From assembly GCF_000422345.1 (NCBI RefSeq), contig NZ_AULP01000001.1, positions 62,001 to 126,000 on the forward strand: a DNA stretch of 64,000 bases. The letters run 5' to 3'. Both the position numbers and the translations under genes were made by a program. This DNA comes from Neomelitea salexigens DSM 19753 (GTDB lineage: Bacteria; Pseudomonadota; Gammaproteobacteria; Pseudomonadales; Spongiibacteraceae). This document shows, piece by piece, positions 63,837 through 64,000 of this stretch. Position 1 is the first letter of the stretch. Every line of letters begins with the position of its first letter. The notes below the pieces were generated by a model that ran no database searches, was not told where the DNA came from, and was given only the letters and a program-made list of their open reading frames with translations.

Positions 63837-64000
63837 TCAGCGAATCAGCTGACGAAAAGTGATATTTATCCGTGGGCCGCGTTTTGCACGCTTGGGGAGA
63901 CTGTGCTGCCAGTGGGATTGTGTCGGCGGCAGCATCAGCAGCAGCGAACCGTGCTCCAGTGCGATACTCATGGGCGGACGGCCCGCCGCACACCCCTTGG
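63837..64000 (-). CDS. AlkB-like 2-oxoglutarate/Fe(II) dioxygenase, C-terminal part
   Basis: Only the last 54 or so codons are in the window. The tail MSIALEHGSLLLMLPPTQSH and WQHSLPKRAKRGPRINITFRQ matches the end of AlkB family proteins: HWQHxxPK followed by RxNxTFR with the two 2-oxoglutarate-binding arginines. AlkB proteins repair alkylated DNA bases by oxidative demethylation. It lies upstream of uvrY on the same strand. The Fe-binding HxD lies outside the window. Confidence 0.82.
   Translation of the reverse strand, partial: KGCAAGRPPMSIALEHGSLLLMLPPTQSHWQHSLPKRAKRGPRINITFRQLIR

Overview
The window looks like the chromosome of a free-living, probably marine gammaproteobacterium. The best evidence is the block gacA/uvrY - uvrC - pgsA - tRNA-Gly(GCC) - tRNA-Cys(GCA), the order known from enterics and pseudomonads, together with CysB, ThrH, RdgC, YajC and RmuC. 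The mix of acyl-CoA ligase, SnoaL-like proteins, an amidohydrolase and an isoquinoline-oxidoreductase-like enzyme would suit the Cellvibrionales/Spongiibacteraceae, but that placement is an inference from gene content only.

Layout. 1-10 kb: end of pabB, thrH, cysB, a 5'-nucleotidase, a secreted trypsin-like protease, alr with a membrane protein, and a minus-strand run of D-cysteine desulfhydrase, sodium:alanine symporter and CPBP protein. 10-22 kb: yajC, exonuclease III, a SnoaL/acyl-CoA ligase pair, bcp and rmuC, a NUDIX protein, a flavin reductase, the operon MBL-moaC-moaD-moaE, and a lipoprotein amidase. 22-32.5 kb: an accessory block next to tRNA-Ser(GGA) with a type I restriction-modification system whose hsdM-hsdS and hsdR are separated by a PIN toxin/antitoxin pair, a DUF6933 protein and a broken rhuM. 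32.6-45.8 kb: YqhA, RdgC, a large unknown lipoprotein, a CPA1 antiporter, a small catabolic-looking run (amidohydrolase, HIT, MBL), a two-subunit molybdenum hydroxylase, an outer-membrane barrel and an ABC1 kinase. 46-50.7 kb: DNA repair (VRR-NUC nuclease gene, Fe-S helicase, YedK/HMCES). 50.8-56 kb: a MOSC-reductase-ferredoxin fusion, an amine-oxidase-like flavoprotein, an alpha/beta hydrolase and an AraC regulator. 56.3-64 kb: tRNA-Leu, an unusual S8 protease with a small partner lipoprotein, a recombinase-like protein, tRNA-Cys, tRNA-Gly, pgsA, uvrC, gacA and the end of an AlkB-like gene.

Links between genes. MoaC/D/E supply molybdopterin for the IorAB-like hydroxylase and plausibly for the MOSC fusion protein. 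Alr, the alanine symporter and D-cysteine desulfhydrase form a D/L-amino-acid neighbourhood. UvrC, ExoIII, RdgC, RmuC, YedK, AlkB and the VRR-NUC/helicase pair give the window many DNA-repair genes.

The most notable points are: (1) an exact 19-bp tandem duplication that frameshifts the VRR-NUC nuclease gene just upstream of its nuclease domain; (2) a 4-kb insertion that appears to split the ancestral tRNA-Gly/Cys/Leu operon and carries an S8 protease whose catalytic His position reads Asp-Glu-Gly, plus a lipoprotein resembling a free-standing protease propeptide; (3) a type I R-M locus with internal cargo, including a rhuM relic that looks like a fusion of two rhuM copies.
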